Below are positions 8,945 through 16,909 of a stretch of 64,000 nt of DNA, piece after piece. The stretch covers positions 1,178,001-1,242,000 of the forward strand of contig NZ_CP129019.1 of the NCBI RefSeq assembly GCF_020524355.2, written 5' to 3'. The first letter of the stretch is position 1, and every line of letters begins with the position of its first letter. Origin of the DNA: Mesobacillus subterraneus. Its GTDB lineage: Bacteria; Bacillota; Bacilli; Bacillales; Cytobacillaceae. The position numbers were made by a program, and so were the translations under genes. A model generated the notes under the pieces. That model was not told the origin of the DNA and did no database searches. It worked only from the letters and a program-made list of their open reading frames with translations.

Positions 8945-9185
8945 ACAAAAAAGCCCTTCATCCAAAAAAGGACGAAAGGCCATGCTTCCGTGGTACCACC
9001 TTCATTCACTTCCTCAGCCAGCGCTGAAAAAAGTGCAGCTCAACACCCGTTAACGCCGGTCTACGTCCAGGTTTGCCTGGCAGCTCGCAAGGTAGGGTTC
9101 AACACGAAGAGGGCGGCGGAGCCTTTCAGCCGGTGGACTCCACTCTCTTACACCATTCCTGTCTACTCGTCTTGCTCGAATGCTT
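8945..9185 (-). promoter_or_regulatory. T-box leader, proline (CCU) specifier, upstream of proI
   Basis: Read on the minus strand, the leader contains the T-box core GGTGGTACCACGG (8988-9000), which pairs with the tRNA acceptor end. The specifier context GAAC-CCT-ACC lies at 9091-9100 with the CCU triplet at 9094-9096, and a competing terminator at 8948-8982 follows the core. Proline T-boxes controlling proI and proBA are known in Bacillus. The CCU assignment is inferred from the usual GAAC-NNN-ACC specifier context. Confidence 0.88.
8948..8985 (-). terminator. Attenuator hairpin of the proI T-box
   Basis: On the minus strand the stem GGCCTTTCGTCC / GGATGAAGGGC with a T6 loop is followed by TTTTTT. 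It should form when tRNA-Pro is charged. Confidence 0.8.
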
Positions 9186-9428
9186 TTTAAGATTTTACGA
9201 AATTTTAATAGTGATTATGCAAGAAAGACAACCCTTATGTCAAGAGGAAATCGGTAAATTTTTAGTTTTTTCAGAAAATAAAATCTGAAAATAATGACAT
9301 TTGCCCGCTTTAAAGGTAAACTTAATTTTATATTGAAAAAATACCACGGGCTATAAAGTTGAATGATTTCTAAAATTAACAAACCGTTTATCTTATAGAA
9401 AAATAATGTTTTGGGGTGTATAGATTAT

Positions 9429-10394
9429 ATGGCTGAATGGATAGATGGAATTGCCAAACTGACTTTGCCGACGCCTTTTCCGGTCGGTGATGTGAACGCA
9501 TATTTAATAAAAGGGGACAGGTTGACACTTGTTGACGCTGGAACGAAGACGGAGCAGTCCTGGGAGTCGTTCAAATCCCAGCTTGCCGATTTGAAACTGA
9601 AGCCGGAGGATATTGAACAGGTCATCCTGACTCATGATCACCCAGATCATGTTGGAATGCTGGATTATTTTTCGCCAAGTCTCAGCGTATTTGGACATCA
9701 GCTGAATGAAAGGTGGATCAACAGGACGCCGGAATTTGAAAAGGAACATCAGGAATTCTATCAAAAATTCTTTTTACAATCAGCCATACCAGAGCAGTAT
9801 TTTGTGCCCTCGATGAAAGTGATGAAAAAGACATTAGTATTTTCTTGCGATCGTTCATTGACTGGAACTATTCAGGAAAACGATGTTGCTCCGGCATTGC
9901 CAGGGTGGAAAGTGATCGAGACACCGGGCCATGCCCAGAGCCATGTCGTGCTATTGCGTGAAAAAGACGGCACAATGATTGCCGGGGATACAATTCTTGC
10001 TGGCATTTCGCCCAATCCATTACTGGAGCCGCCGCTTCCAGGCGAAACGGAAAGGCCGAAGCCCCTGGTTCAATATAACGCAACACTAAAAAAACTGCAG
10101 CAGTACCCGATTGGGCTTGTATACACCGGACATGGAACAGAGATAACAGAATTGCAAAGCCTGATCGAAAAAAGACTTGCCCGCCAGCATGACAGGGCAT
10201 TGCAGGTAAGGGGGATGCTTGAAGGCAGGGAACTCACTGTTTTTGAGATTTGCAAATTGCTCTTCCCGACAGTATATGAGCGTGAACTGAATCTGACCAT
10301 TTCGGAAACAGTCGGCCAGCTTGACTATTTACAATCCCTGGACGCAATTTCAGTCAGAGAAGAAGGTACATCCTTCGTTTATACAGCAAAATGA
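9429..10394 (+). CDS. yqjP: Metallo-beta-lactamase fold hydrolase YqjP
   Basis: A 321-residue MBL-fold hydrolase with the zinc motif LTHDHPDHVG (HxHxDH), a second-sphere histidine in TPGHAQSH, an aspartate in IAGDTIL and a last histidine in YTGHGTEI. The roughly 90 C-terminal residues form a helical, winged-helix-like domain seen in LACTB2/YqjP-type proteins. The substrate is unknown; relatives act on thioesters, lactones or nucleic acids. A GGGGTG ribosome site at 9413-9418 favours the ATG at 9429 over the upstream TTG at 9411. It is followed 11 bases later by yqjQ, as in B. subtilis. Confidence 0.88.
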   Translation: MAEWIDGIAKLTLPTPFPVGDVNAYLIKGDRLTLVDAGTKTEQSWESFKSQLADLKLKPEDIEQVILTHDHPDHVGMLDYFSPSLSVFGHQLNERWINRTPEFEKEHQEFYQKFFLQSAIPEQYFVPSMKVMKKTLVFSCDRSLTGTIQENDVAPALPGWKVIETPGHAQSHVVLLREKDGTMIAGDTILAGISPNPLLEPPLPGETERPKPLVQYNATLKKLQQYPIGLVYTGHGTEITELQSLIEKRLARQHDRALQVRGMLEGRELTVFEICKLLFPTVYERELNLTISETVGQLDYLQSLDAISVREEGTSFVYTAK

Positions 10395-10405
10395 GGTGAA
10401 AGACG

Positions 10406-11197
10406 ATGTCATCCTTAAAAGGGAAAAATATAATTATAACCGGTGCCTCCGGGGGGATTGGTGCCGAGATTGCCAGGCTTTGCGCTGCGCGCGGAGCGAA
10501 TCTCGTCCTTCTGGCTAGGAGTATCGATAAACTTGAGAGTTTAAAAAAGGAATTACAATCAAAATATGCGATCAATGTCCATGCCCAGAAGCTGGATGTG
10601 TCTGATCCTGAAGCAATCAAGCAGGTCTTTTCAGAGGTGCTTACTGATATTCGCTACGTTGATATATTGGTCAACAATGCCGGCTTTGGTATTTTTGATT
10701 ATGCACATGAAGCGAAAATTGAAGACATCAAAACGATGTTCGATGTCAATGTCGTCGGCTTGATGGCCTGTACCTCGATGGTGCTGCCTGCAATGAAGCA
10801 GCGGAGAAGCGGCCATATTATCAATATAGCTTCCCAGGCCGGCAAGATTGCCACACCTAAATCAAGTGTATATTCGGCAACAAAGCATGCCGTGCTTGGG
10901 TATACGAACAGCCTGAGAATGGAGGTTGCAGACGAGAATATCTTTGTCACTTCAGTCAATCCGGGTCCAATTGCTACGAACTTTTTTGAGGTCGCAGATA
11001 AACAGGGTACCTATGTGGAAAATGTCAAACGTTTTATGCTGCAGCCTGAATACGTGGCGAAACAAGTGGTCAACCGCATGATGACGAGAACTCGTGAAAT
11101 CAATTTGCCGCGCTGGATGAGTCCTGGCAGCATTGTCTACTCGCTCTTCCCCCGTACATTTGAACTTTTAGGCAAAAGAGTTTTTAACCAGAAATAA
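10406..11197 (+). CDS. yqjQ: Short-chain dehydrogenase/reductase YqjQ
   Basis: A classical SDR oxidoreductase of 263 residues. It shows the cofactor motif TGASGGIG near residue 14, NNAG near residue 90 and the catalytic Ser with YSATK near residue 155; SLVNPGPI-type sequence follows (SVNPGPIATNF). An arginine after the second beta strand (LLARS) suggests NADPH preference. The substrate is unknown. A GAGGTG ribosome site precedes the ATG. It is cotranscribed with yqjP and its transcript ends at the hairpin at 11231-11262. Confidence 0.9.
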   Translation: MSSLKGKNIIITGASGGIGAEIARLCAARGANLVLLARSIDKLESLKKELQSKYAINVHAQKLDVSDPEAIKQVFSEVLTDIRYVDILVNNAGFGIFDYAHEAKIEDIKTMFDVNVVGLMACTSMVLPAMKQRRSGHIINIASQAGKIATPKSSVYSATKHAVLGYTNSLRMEVADENIFVTSVNPGPIATNFFEVADKQGTYVENVKRFMLQPEYVAKQVVNRMMTRTREINLPRWMSPGSIVYSLFPRTFELLGKRVFNQK

Positions 11198-11230
11198 CTT
11201 TAGTAGAAATATCGATTTTTATCTTTCGAA

Positions 11231-11262
11231 GACCGCCTTGTAAAATTTTTGGCGGTTTTTTC
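11231..11262 (+). terminator. Terminator of yqjP-yqjQ
   Basis: GACCGCC ... GGCGGTTTTTTC: a short GC stem with an AT-rich loop and a T-run. Confidence 0.75.
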
Positions 11263-11269
11263 AATTGAG

Positions 11270-11298
11270 TAAAACTTTTTTCCGCGTTCGATGTCTAA
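11270..11298 (+). promoter_or_regulatory. Candidate ECF-sigma autoregulatory promoter
   Basis: TAAAAC (11270-11275), a 16-base spacer and TGTCTAA (11292-11298) resemble the TGAAAC-N16-CGTCTA promoters read by ECF sigma factors. It lies 30 bases before the sigma gene and suggests autoregulation. Confidence 0.55.
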
Positions 11299-11328
11299 TA
11301 GATAGAGACAAAGTCAGGGGGAGACATT

Positions 11329-11850
11329 TTGGAGCTTCAAGAACTCGTACATAGAGCAAAGAAAGGCGACGAAGCGGCATTTTACGAATTGATGCAACTT
11401 CATAAAATACGACTGTACCGGATGGCCCTCAGCTACCTGAAAAATAGTGAGGATGCAGTGGAAGCGCTGCAGGAGGTCACCTTCAGGGCGTTCCAATCGA
11501 TCCGGAAGGTGAAGGAGCCGCAGTATTTTACGACTTGGCTGACAAGGATCCTAATAAACTATTGCAATGATGAATTAAAGAAGAGAAAGAAAATTCTCGT
11601 CAGCGATGATCTCATAAGCCTGATGGGAGCTGAGCACCAGTCCAGTTGGCTTGAGGTCGATGAAGTGATTGGCAAGCTTGATCCCAAGACAAGACAGGTC
11701 ATCGAACTGAAATATGTTCATGATTTTAAAATAAAGGAAATTGCCGAGATTCTCGAATGCCCTGAAGGTACCGTGAAGACTTGGCTAAACAAAGGGCTGA
11801 AAGAGCTTCGCGTACAGCTCGAGGAAAAGGGGGGATTAGGCTATGCTTAA
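11329..11850 (+). CDS. ECF-type RNA polymerase sigma factor
   Basis: A 173-residue group IV sigma factor. Region 2 spans roughly residues 10-75 (FYELMQLHKIRLYRMALSYL, then WLTRILINYC), and region 4 with a helix-turn-helix lies at about 115-165 (IAEILECPEGTVKTWLNKGL). Such factors respond to cell-envelope or other external stress and are held by a cognate anti-sigma protein, here most likely the overlapping downstream gene. The TTG start at 11329 follows an AGGGGGAG ribosome site. Sequence resembles the SigV/SigM group, but I cannot assign one, and the pair is not at this position in B. subtilis. Confidence 0.85.
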   Translation: MELQELVHRAKKGDEAAFYELMQLHKIRLYRMALSYLKNSEDAVEALQEVTFRAFQSIRKVKEPQYFTTWLTRILINYCNDELKKRKKILVSDDLISLMGAEHQSSWLEVDEVIGKLDPKTRQVIELKYVHDFKIKEIAEILECPEGTVKTWLNKGLKELRVQLEEKGGLGYA

Positions 11851-13192
11851 TGCCGAGGAAAAAAAGCTGACAAACGCTCAGGCAGCACTTGAGAATATCG
11901 AAGTTCCTGAACTCCAGCTGGACCAGGCCATTGCTGCCGGAATCAGCAAGGGGAAAGGAAAGCGGAAGAGAAACCTTTTATATATGAGGACCTTTGCGTC
12001 AGCAGCAATCTTGATTTTTGCTTTTACAGCGATGCTCAGGACGTCAGAGACATTTGCTACGTATGTCACCGCGATACCTGGGATGGAGAGGATTGTAGAG
12101 CTTGTCCGTTATGACAAAGGGCTGACCTCTGCCATCGAAAATGATTTCGCGCAAAAAATCGGTGTGTCCGATGAACATGACGGCATCAAGATTACCCTCG
12201 ATTCGGTGATTGTTGACGAGCAGATGATGGTGCTGTTTTATAAGGTTGACTCTTCAGGCGGACACAAGGAAATCTCGGTTGAAAACATGAGGCTGACCGA
12301 CAGCGCAGGAAATAACATTGAAGAAACCGTGTTTTCTTTTGGTGGATGGGTGGATGATGCAGAGAATAACGAGCAGCTGCTTCAGGCGACATATGAGTTT
12401 TACCAGAATAATCTTTCAGAGAGTTTGCAGCTGAGTATTGAGCTCGCTGAAGGAAGAACAGAAGATGGTCAGTCTATAGCTAAGCTGGATGACACATGGG
12501 TAATTCCATTCTCGATTGATAAAGATGCTTTCAAGGATAAAAAAGAAGTGTTTGTCTTAAATGAGACAGTTGAGTTTGAAGGACAGAAAATCACTGTCGA
12601 AGAAGTGTCCATTTACCCTACGAGAATTGGGGTAACCGTCCATTTTAACGAGCAGAACACCAAGCAGGTTTTTGGCTTTGAGGATTTGAGGCTTGTGGAT
12701 GAAACAGGAGAAGAATGGGCTGCAATTAATAATGGAACCACTTCGATCCATTCGGAGGAGAACAGAAAGGAATTTTACCTGCAAAGCAATTATTTTAAAA
12801 AACCTAAGGAGCTTTTTCTTCGCTTCAATTCTGTGCGTGCACTTAATAAAAATGAGCTCGAATTAATCGTCGATCCCGATAAACTGGAAATCCTGAAGGC
12901 TCCAAGTGACGGCCGATTGCTGCAAGTCAGCAGAGAAGAGGATCAGTTGATGCTTACCTTCAAAAGAAGTTCAAAGAAAGGACCGACAAATATTTCTCTC
13001 GACCAGGCAGTCGACGGCAATGGGAATGAAATCGGTGACGGTTCAGCCTCTTACAGATGGAGCACGGGTGAACAGCAAGTTGCTTATTTGATCCCATACT
13101 TCGGTGAAGGAGCAACTTCTGGCCCGATTACCTTAAAGTTGAATGAATATCCGGCAACAATCAACGGCGAAGCAAATATCAGATTAAAATAA
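11843..13192 (+). CDS. Membrane-anchored DUF4179-type protein, probable anti-sigma factor
   Basis: A 449-residue protein. About 40 cytoplasmic residues (rich in Lys/Arg at 33-43) precede one membrane span at about residues 48-65, followed by a large extracytoplasmic region. The segment AIPGMERIVELVRYDKGL after the span is typical of DUF4179 proteins, which occur next to ECF sigma genes, and two beta-rich domains follow. It overlaps the sigma gene by 8 bases, implying coupled translation. The inferred job is to bind and restrain the sigma factor and release it on an envelope signal; that is inference from arrangement. A terminator follows. Confidence 0.78.
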   Translation: MLNAEEKKLTNAQAALENIEVPELQLDQAIAAGISKGKGKRKRNLLYMRTFASAAILIFAFTAMLRTSETFATYVTAIPGMERIVELVRYDKGLTSAIENDFAQKIGVSDEHDGIKITLDSVIVDEQMMVLFYKVDSSGGHKEISVENMRLTDSAGNNIEETVFSFGGWVDDAENNEQLLQATYEFYQNNLSESLQLSIELAEGRTEDGQSIAKLDDTWVIPFSIDKDAFKDKKEVFVLNETVEFEGQKITVEEVSIYPTRIGVTVHFNEQNTKQVFGFEDLRLVDETGEEWAAINNGTTSIHSEENRKEFYLQSNYFKKPKELFLRFNSVRALNKNELELIVDPDKLEILKAPSDGRLLQVSREEDQLMLTFKRSSKKGPTNISLDQAVDGNGNEIGDGSASYRWSTGEQQVAYLIPYFGEGATSGPITLKLNEYPATINGEANIRLK

Positions 13193-13195
13193 TCA

Positions 13196-13228
13196 AAAGG
13201 CTGTCCTGTTTATTCCAGGGCAGCCTTT
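13196..13228. terminator. Bidirectional terminator between the sigma operon and yqzH
   Basis: AAAGGCTGTCCTG / CAGGGCAGCCTTT stem with a seven-base loop, placed between two convergent genes. Confidence 0.75.
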
Positions 13229-13246
13229 AGTTTTCAGGGGATTTTT

Positions 13247-13438
13247 TTAAGTAGCCAAAAATTCATAAACAGCGTCATTGATGATGTCATGCAAATCAGC
13301 TTCGGGCTCCTCATTTTTCTGTTTCACAATCTTTATATAAATTTCTTCGAATTCCGCCTCGCCGAAAGGCAGTGAACCATCATGCCGGTACTGGATGAGG
13401 CATTTCTGGACCATCTTGCGAATGAGTTTTTTATCCAT
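13247..13438 (-). CDS. yqzH: YqzH-like small protein
   Basis: A 63-residue soluble, charged protein (DKKLIRKMVQKCLIQY at the N-terminus) that matches the YqzH family of Bacillus by sequence and position beside polYB. Its function is unknown. The gene is transcribed opposite to its neighbours, and an AGAGGTG ribosome site precedes the ATG at 13438. It sits between two rightward genes and shares the terminator at 13196-13228. Confidence 0.82.
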   Translation of the reverse strand: MDKKLIRKMVQKCLIQYRHDGSLPFGEAEFEEIYIKIVKQKNEEPEADLHDIINDAVYEFLAT

Positions 13439-13667
13439 AACTTAGCACCTCTCACCCTGATTATACTTGGAAGTTCGCCTTTAAAACACCCTCCGTAAAT
13501 ATCTCCATTCCTGGCATGACCCACCATTTCCCCCTTAATTAAGTCAGTCCGGCGGAAAATTACCATTGAAACCGAACGCATATTCGCTTAATATAATGGG
13601 TATAATGAAATGGAACAGATGTTCTTGTTGTTGTTGGTGGGTATCCCTGCGGAAAGGAGAGAAGAAC

Positions 13668-14927
13668 ATGATCGATTACAGCGAAATGCCGCAAAATAAA
13701 ATTTTATGTGTGGACATGAAGAGCTTTTATGCGAGCTGTTCCGCCGTGATGCTTGGACTCGATCCGCTTGACTGCTACCTGGCTGTCGTCGGGAATCTTG
13801 ACCGCCCGGGAAGTGTCGTCCTCGCAGCCTCACCGCGTTTGAAAAAGGAGTTTGGCATTAAGACTGGATCACGGAAATTTGAAATTCCCGATGATCCGCG
13901 AATTGTGGTCGTTGATCCACAGATGTCCACCTACCTGCGAATTTCCACAGAAATCTCCCGTGTATTCAATCGCTATGTTCCAAAGGAAGCGATTCATACC
14001 TACAGTGTCGACGAAAGCTTCATAAAGGTAGACGGTGCTTCGAAGCTTTGGGGAGACGCTGCTTCAATCGCAAAAAAAATCAAAGATGATATTGAGCGTG
14101 AGTTCCAGCTTCCTTGCGCAATCGGGATTGGACCGAACATGCTGATGTCAAAGCTCTGCCTTGACCTCGATGCAAAAAAAAAGGGCGTTGCCGAATGGAC
14201 CTATGAGGATGTCCAGACGAAGCTGTGGAATGTCTCGCCGCTCAGGGAAATGTGGGGAATCGGCCGCCGTGTCGAGAAAACACTGAACAGTATGGGCATT
14301 TTTACAGTCGGCCAGCTGGCGCGCTATGACCTGGAGAAGCTGGAGAAAAAATTCGGTATCATGGGCAATCAGCTATACTGGCACGCATGGGGAGTCGATT
14401 TTTCAGATATCGGTGCCCCAATCATGGAAGGGCAGATCAGCTTTGGGAAAAGCCAGATCCTGCTTCGGGATTACAAAGAAGAAGAGGAAATCAAGCATGT
14501 CATACTCGAAATGAGCGAGGAAGTCGCGCGCAGGGCAAGAAGCCATGGTAAGGCTGGCCGGACCATCAGCTTCGGGATCGGTTACAGCCAGGATGAATTC
14601 GGCGGAGGCTTCCATCGCTCAAGAACAATTCAGGACCCAACCAATATTACAATGGACCTGTATCGTGTCTGCCTCGAGCTTTTTGCCGAGAACTACACGG
14701 GAAAGACGGTGCGAAGCATTTCGATTTCACTCGGGAATCTCGTCACCGACAGTGAATTTCAATTGAATCTTTTTGAAAAAAACGGCTGGAAAAAGAAAAA
14801 GCTGGGCTATGCAATGGACCAGATCCGCAGCCGCTACGGCTCGACAGCTATCTTAAGGGCGGTATCGTATACGGCAGCCGGAACAGCAAGGCATCGCGCC
14901 GCACTCGTTGGCGGGCATAAGGGTTGA
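13668..14927 (+). CDS. polYB: Y-family DNA polymerase (UmuC/PolY2-like, YqjW)
   Basis: An error-prone translesion polymerase of the UmuC branch, 419 residues. Catalytic acidic residues are in CVDMKSFYASC and YSVDESF; a helix-hairpin-helix-type segment (LREMWGIGRRVEKTLNSMG) and the little-finger domain follow. The frame extends 34 codons upstream to 13566, but the ribosome site GGAAAGGAG at 13651-13659 points to the ATG at 13668, where the family N-terminus begins. The downstream YolD-like gene yqjX forms the usual B. subtilis cassette. DNA-damage (LexA) control would be expected, but I see no clear GAAC-N4-GTTC box upstream. Confidence 0.9.
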   Translation: MIDYSEMPQNKILCVDMKSFYASCSAVMLGLDPLDCYLAVVGNLDRPGSVVLAASPRLKKEFGIKTGSRKFEIPDDPRIVVVDPQMSTYLRISTEISRVFNRYVPKEAIHTYSVDESFIKVDGASKLWGDAASIAKKIKDDIEREFQLPCAIGIGPNMLMSKLCLDLDAKKKGVAEWTYEDVQTKLWNVSPLREMWGIGRRVEKTLNSMGIFTVGQLARYDLEKLEKKFGIMGNQLYWHAWGVDFSDIGAPIMEGQISFGKSQILLRDYKEEEEIKHVILEMSEEVARRARSHGKAGRTISFGIGYSQDEFGGGFHRSRTIQDPTNITMDLYRVCLELFAENYTGKTVRSISISLGNLVTDSEFQLNLFEKNGWKKKKLGYAMDQIRSRYGSTAILRAVSYTAAGTARHRAALVGGHKG

Positions 14928-14948
14928 TAAAAGGAGGAGGAGAGCAAG

Positions 14949-15287
14949 GTGATTCGTGACCGCGGAAGAATTAAATGGACGTCAATGATGCTTCCTGAGC
15001 ATGTCAAGATGCTGCGTGACTGGGCACAGGAGGATGCATATGAAACGGAGAAGCAGCTTGATGAACAGCAGCTTGAACAATTGAATGAAACGATTCTCGA
15101 AGCGATGGAGTATAACCGCCCGCTCAGCATCACCTATTTCAGGCAAAGGAAATATGAATTGGTGATTGGGAAAATTCATTATTGGAATGAACTTGGACAG
15201 AAGCTCCATATCGTTGACAGATTCGAAGAAATCCATCGTATCGGGATCACACACATTGCCGATGTCAGGATTGCGGATGAATGGTAG
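14949..15287 (+). CDS. yqjX: YolD-like family protein YqjX
   Basis: A 112-residue protein of the YolD family, which is encoded beside Y-family polymerases in Bacillus chromosomes and prophages. The diagnostic core is MLPEHVKMLRDW, and a C-terminal stretch with FEEIHRIGITHIADVRI follows. The GTG start at 14949 has an excellent AAGGAGGAGGAG ribosome site. It starts 21 bases after polYB, so the two form an operon; the molecular role is unclear but presumably linked to lesion bypass. Confidence 0.85.
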   Translation: MIRDRGRIKWTSMMLPEHVKMLRDWAQEDAYETEKQLDEQQLEQLNETILEAMEYNRPLSITYFRQRKYELVIGKIHYWNELGQKLHIVDRFEEIHRIGITHIADVRIADEW

Positions 15288-15388
15288 TTTGATTCACTTG
15301 AAATCTGAGAGAGCTTTTATTTTAAAAAAAATCACCAGAAATATCCTCATGAAAAAGAGCAATGGATTGTCCATTGCCCTCAAAAATA

Positions 15389-15604
15389 TTATTCCGTTTC
15401 ATCCGCTTCCGGTGCACGCACGACTGATTCGAATTTCCCTTTATGGGAAGCATCGCAGAACGGCATGTTTTTGCTCAGGCCGCAGCGGCAAAGCGAGAAA
15501 GCAGGCTTCGTTTCATATTTATTGCCGGCCCCATCCAGCAGCTCAACATCGCCGGAAATCCTTAAAGAACCATTATCATTCACCTTGATTGTTACTTTCG
15601 TCAA
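15389..15604 (-). CDS. CDGSH iron-sulfur domain protein
   Basis: A small (71-residue) CDGSH-type protein expected to bind a 2Fe-2S cluster through three cysteines and one histidine: the motif CRCGLSKNMPFCDASH matches C-X-C-X2-S-X3-P-X-C-D-X2-H. The GGGGTG ribosome site just upstream fits the TTG at 15602-15604; the ATG at 15622 would place that site inside the gene. Its role is unknown, and bacterial members are linked to redox or iron homeostasis. It is divergent from the iron-sulfur gene yqkB. Confidence 0.82.
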   Translation of the reverse strand: MTKVTIKVNDNGSLRISGDVELLDGAGNKYETKPAFSLCRCGLSKNMPFCDASHKGKFESVVRAPEADETE

Positions 15605-15682
15605 AATAAGCACCCCTTTCAAATGTCACAATTATCTTTGATAGTAAAAGCTAAACGGGAAAATTGCAAGACTATTTTGAGA

Positions 15683-15719
15683 TTGACAAGTGGTTATCGT
15701 ACGAAATAATGATTCTCTT
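15683..15719 (+). promoter_or_regulatory. Sigma-A promoter with Fur-box-like sequence before yqkB
   Basis: TTGACA at 15683-15688 is followed 16 bases later by AATAAT. The overlapping AATAATGATTCTCTTA resembles a Fur operator (GATAATGATTCTCA). With a fur gene in this window, iron control is plausible but unproven. Confidence 0.4.
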
Positions 15720-15756
15720 ATGATAAAATGAAAAACTGGAAAGGGAGTGCAGTTTA

Positions 15757-16086
15757 ATGAAACTAAAGATCACTGAAGCAGCTTTAAACAAGCTTCAAGA
15801 AAAAATTTCAGGAAAACAAGGGTATATAAAATTGAAATATGATATAGACGGATGCGGCTGTGCAGTAAGTGGGGTAGCTGCCCTCTGGTTTGAAAGTGAA
15901 CGATATGAGGAAGAAAACAAGATAGAGACAGACGGGATTCCGATCTATATGGAAAAATCCAAGGAAGTCTTTTTTGATGAAGAAATGACAATTGATTATA
16001 AGGATACAGCAGGGTGCTTCCAATTAAAAAGCCCGAATGAATATCTGAATCCAAGAATGAGCTTCCATGATAAAAGGAAGTTTTAA
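15757..16086 (+). CDS. yqkB: HesB/IscA-like iron-sulfur protein YqkB
   Basis: A 109-residue member of the FeS-biosynthesis (HesB-like/YqkB) group. Conserved cysteines sit in DGCGCAVSG near residue 33 and AGCFQLKSPN near residue 87. Members are thought to carry or sense iron-sulfur clusters, though the YqkB role is unproven. An AAGGGAG ribosome site precedes the ATG at 15757. The upstream region has a promoter overlapped by a possible Fur box. Confidence 0.82.
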   Translation: MKLKITEAALNKLQEKISGKQGYIKLKYDIDGCGCAVSGVAALWFESERYEEENKIETDGIPIYMEKSKEVFFDEEMTIDYKDTAGCFQLKSPNEYLNPRMSFHDKRKF

Positions 16087-16171
16087 GTTTACAAAAAATT
16101 GAAAAAAAGGTTAAATAAGAGAGAAGGGTGTAGAAATACATAGAAGTTTGATGAGAAGGCAGGGGAGAAAG

Positions 16172-16717
16172 ATGGGGAAATTGTGGAGGTCAGCCATATT
16201 GGTTTTGTGCATGATTGTGCTGTCAGGGTGCGCTTATAAGACTGCGGGAGAAGCAATCCAAAACGATATTCCGTTCAACATCAAACAAACCGTCCACAAG
16301 GAAAAAGTCGAGGATGGATGGCTTATCTTTTACACAACAGAGCAAAAAGAAGGCTCAAACACATTCGACGCACTCGCAGTAGCCTATATCAAAGGTAGCG
16401 AAAAAGAAGGCTGGGAAAATGCGGGGCATAACCACTGGACTTATTATAAAAATGATTTCATGATCCTGTATGCCGACACTTTCACAACCTTTAAAGAAGA
16501 CGGAACTTTGGATACGAAGTTTCCCGTGATTTTTGGGAAAATCGTGAATCCCGATATCAAAACCATTGAAGCTGCAGGACCAGATGGAAAGTTTACCAAA
16601 ATTGAAATCTTTGAAAAAGAAAACGAACGTTATTATTACGCAATTGGCGATTACAAAGAAGTCAGGGCACTGGACGGTGCTGGAAAAGAAATGGATCGCC
16701 AGGGAGAAAAACAGTAA
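16172..16717 (+). CDS. Predicted lipoprotein of unknown function
   Basis: A secreted lipoprotein of about 181 residues. A basic N-terminus and hydrophobic stretch lead to a lipobox LSGC (cysteine about residue 20), which should be lipidated by Lgt and cut by LspA. The rest is polar and soluble, with no domain I recognise. AGGGGAG just before 16172 supports that ATG; in-frame TTG 16148 and ATG 16151 upstream lack a good ribosome site. A terminator follows. In B. subtilis this region holds yqkC, which is not similar. Confidence 0.75.
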   Translation: MGKLWRSAILVLCMIVLSGCAYKTAGEAIQNDIPFNIKQTVHKEKVEDGWLIFYTTEQKEGSNTFDALAVAYIKGSEKEGWENAGHNHWTYYKNDFMILYADTFTTFKEDGTLDTKFPVIFGKIVNPDIKTIEAAGPDGKFTKIEIFEKENERYYYAIGDYKEVRALDGAGKEMDRQGEKQ

Positions 16718-16719
16718 AA

Positions 16720-16750
16720 GATTGGCTTCAGAAGAGCCAGTCTTTTTTTT
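16720..16750 (+). terminator. Terminator after the lipoprotein gene
   Basis: GATTGGCT / AGCCAGTC stem with a seven-base loop and a run of ten Ts. Confidence 0.88.
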
Positions 16751-16751
16751 T

Positions 16752-16872
16752 GTGGAGAAGAGCGGATAAACGGAAGCAGGAATCAAAGAAGAGTGTCCGA
16801 TAGAAGGTCTCTATCGGACAAATGGAAGTAGGCACGGAAGAAAAGTGTCCAATAGAAACCTCTATTGGATTT
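16752..16872. repeat. Short 52-bp-period repeat array with TGTCC/GGACA palindromes
   Basis: Two hairpins, TGTCCGATAGA-N4-TCTATCGGACA and TCCAATAGA-N4-TCTATTGGA, begin 52 bases apart (TGTCC at 16794 and 16846). A decayed third half-unit lies upstream (CGGATAAACGGAAGCAGG). The two hairpins differ by a C/A change that is compensated on the opposite arm. It lies between convergent genes. Confidence 0.85.
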
Positions 16873-16909
16873 ATACGAGCTGAAAAGATACAACCTCGCT
16901 CAGCATGTA

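Noticed and set aside
8639..9190. 183-codon plus-strand open frame over the proI T-box
   Set aside because: It is antisense to proI and its leader RNA, lacks a ribosome site and has no recognisable protein features.
15166..15588. 140-codon frame between yqjX and the CDGSH gene
   Set aside because: It runs out of frame through yqjX and antisense through the CDGSH gene; no ribosome site, composition not protein-like.
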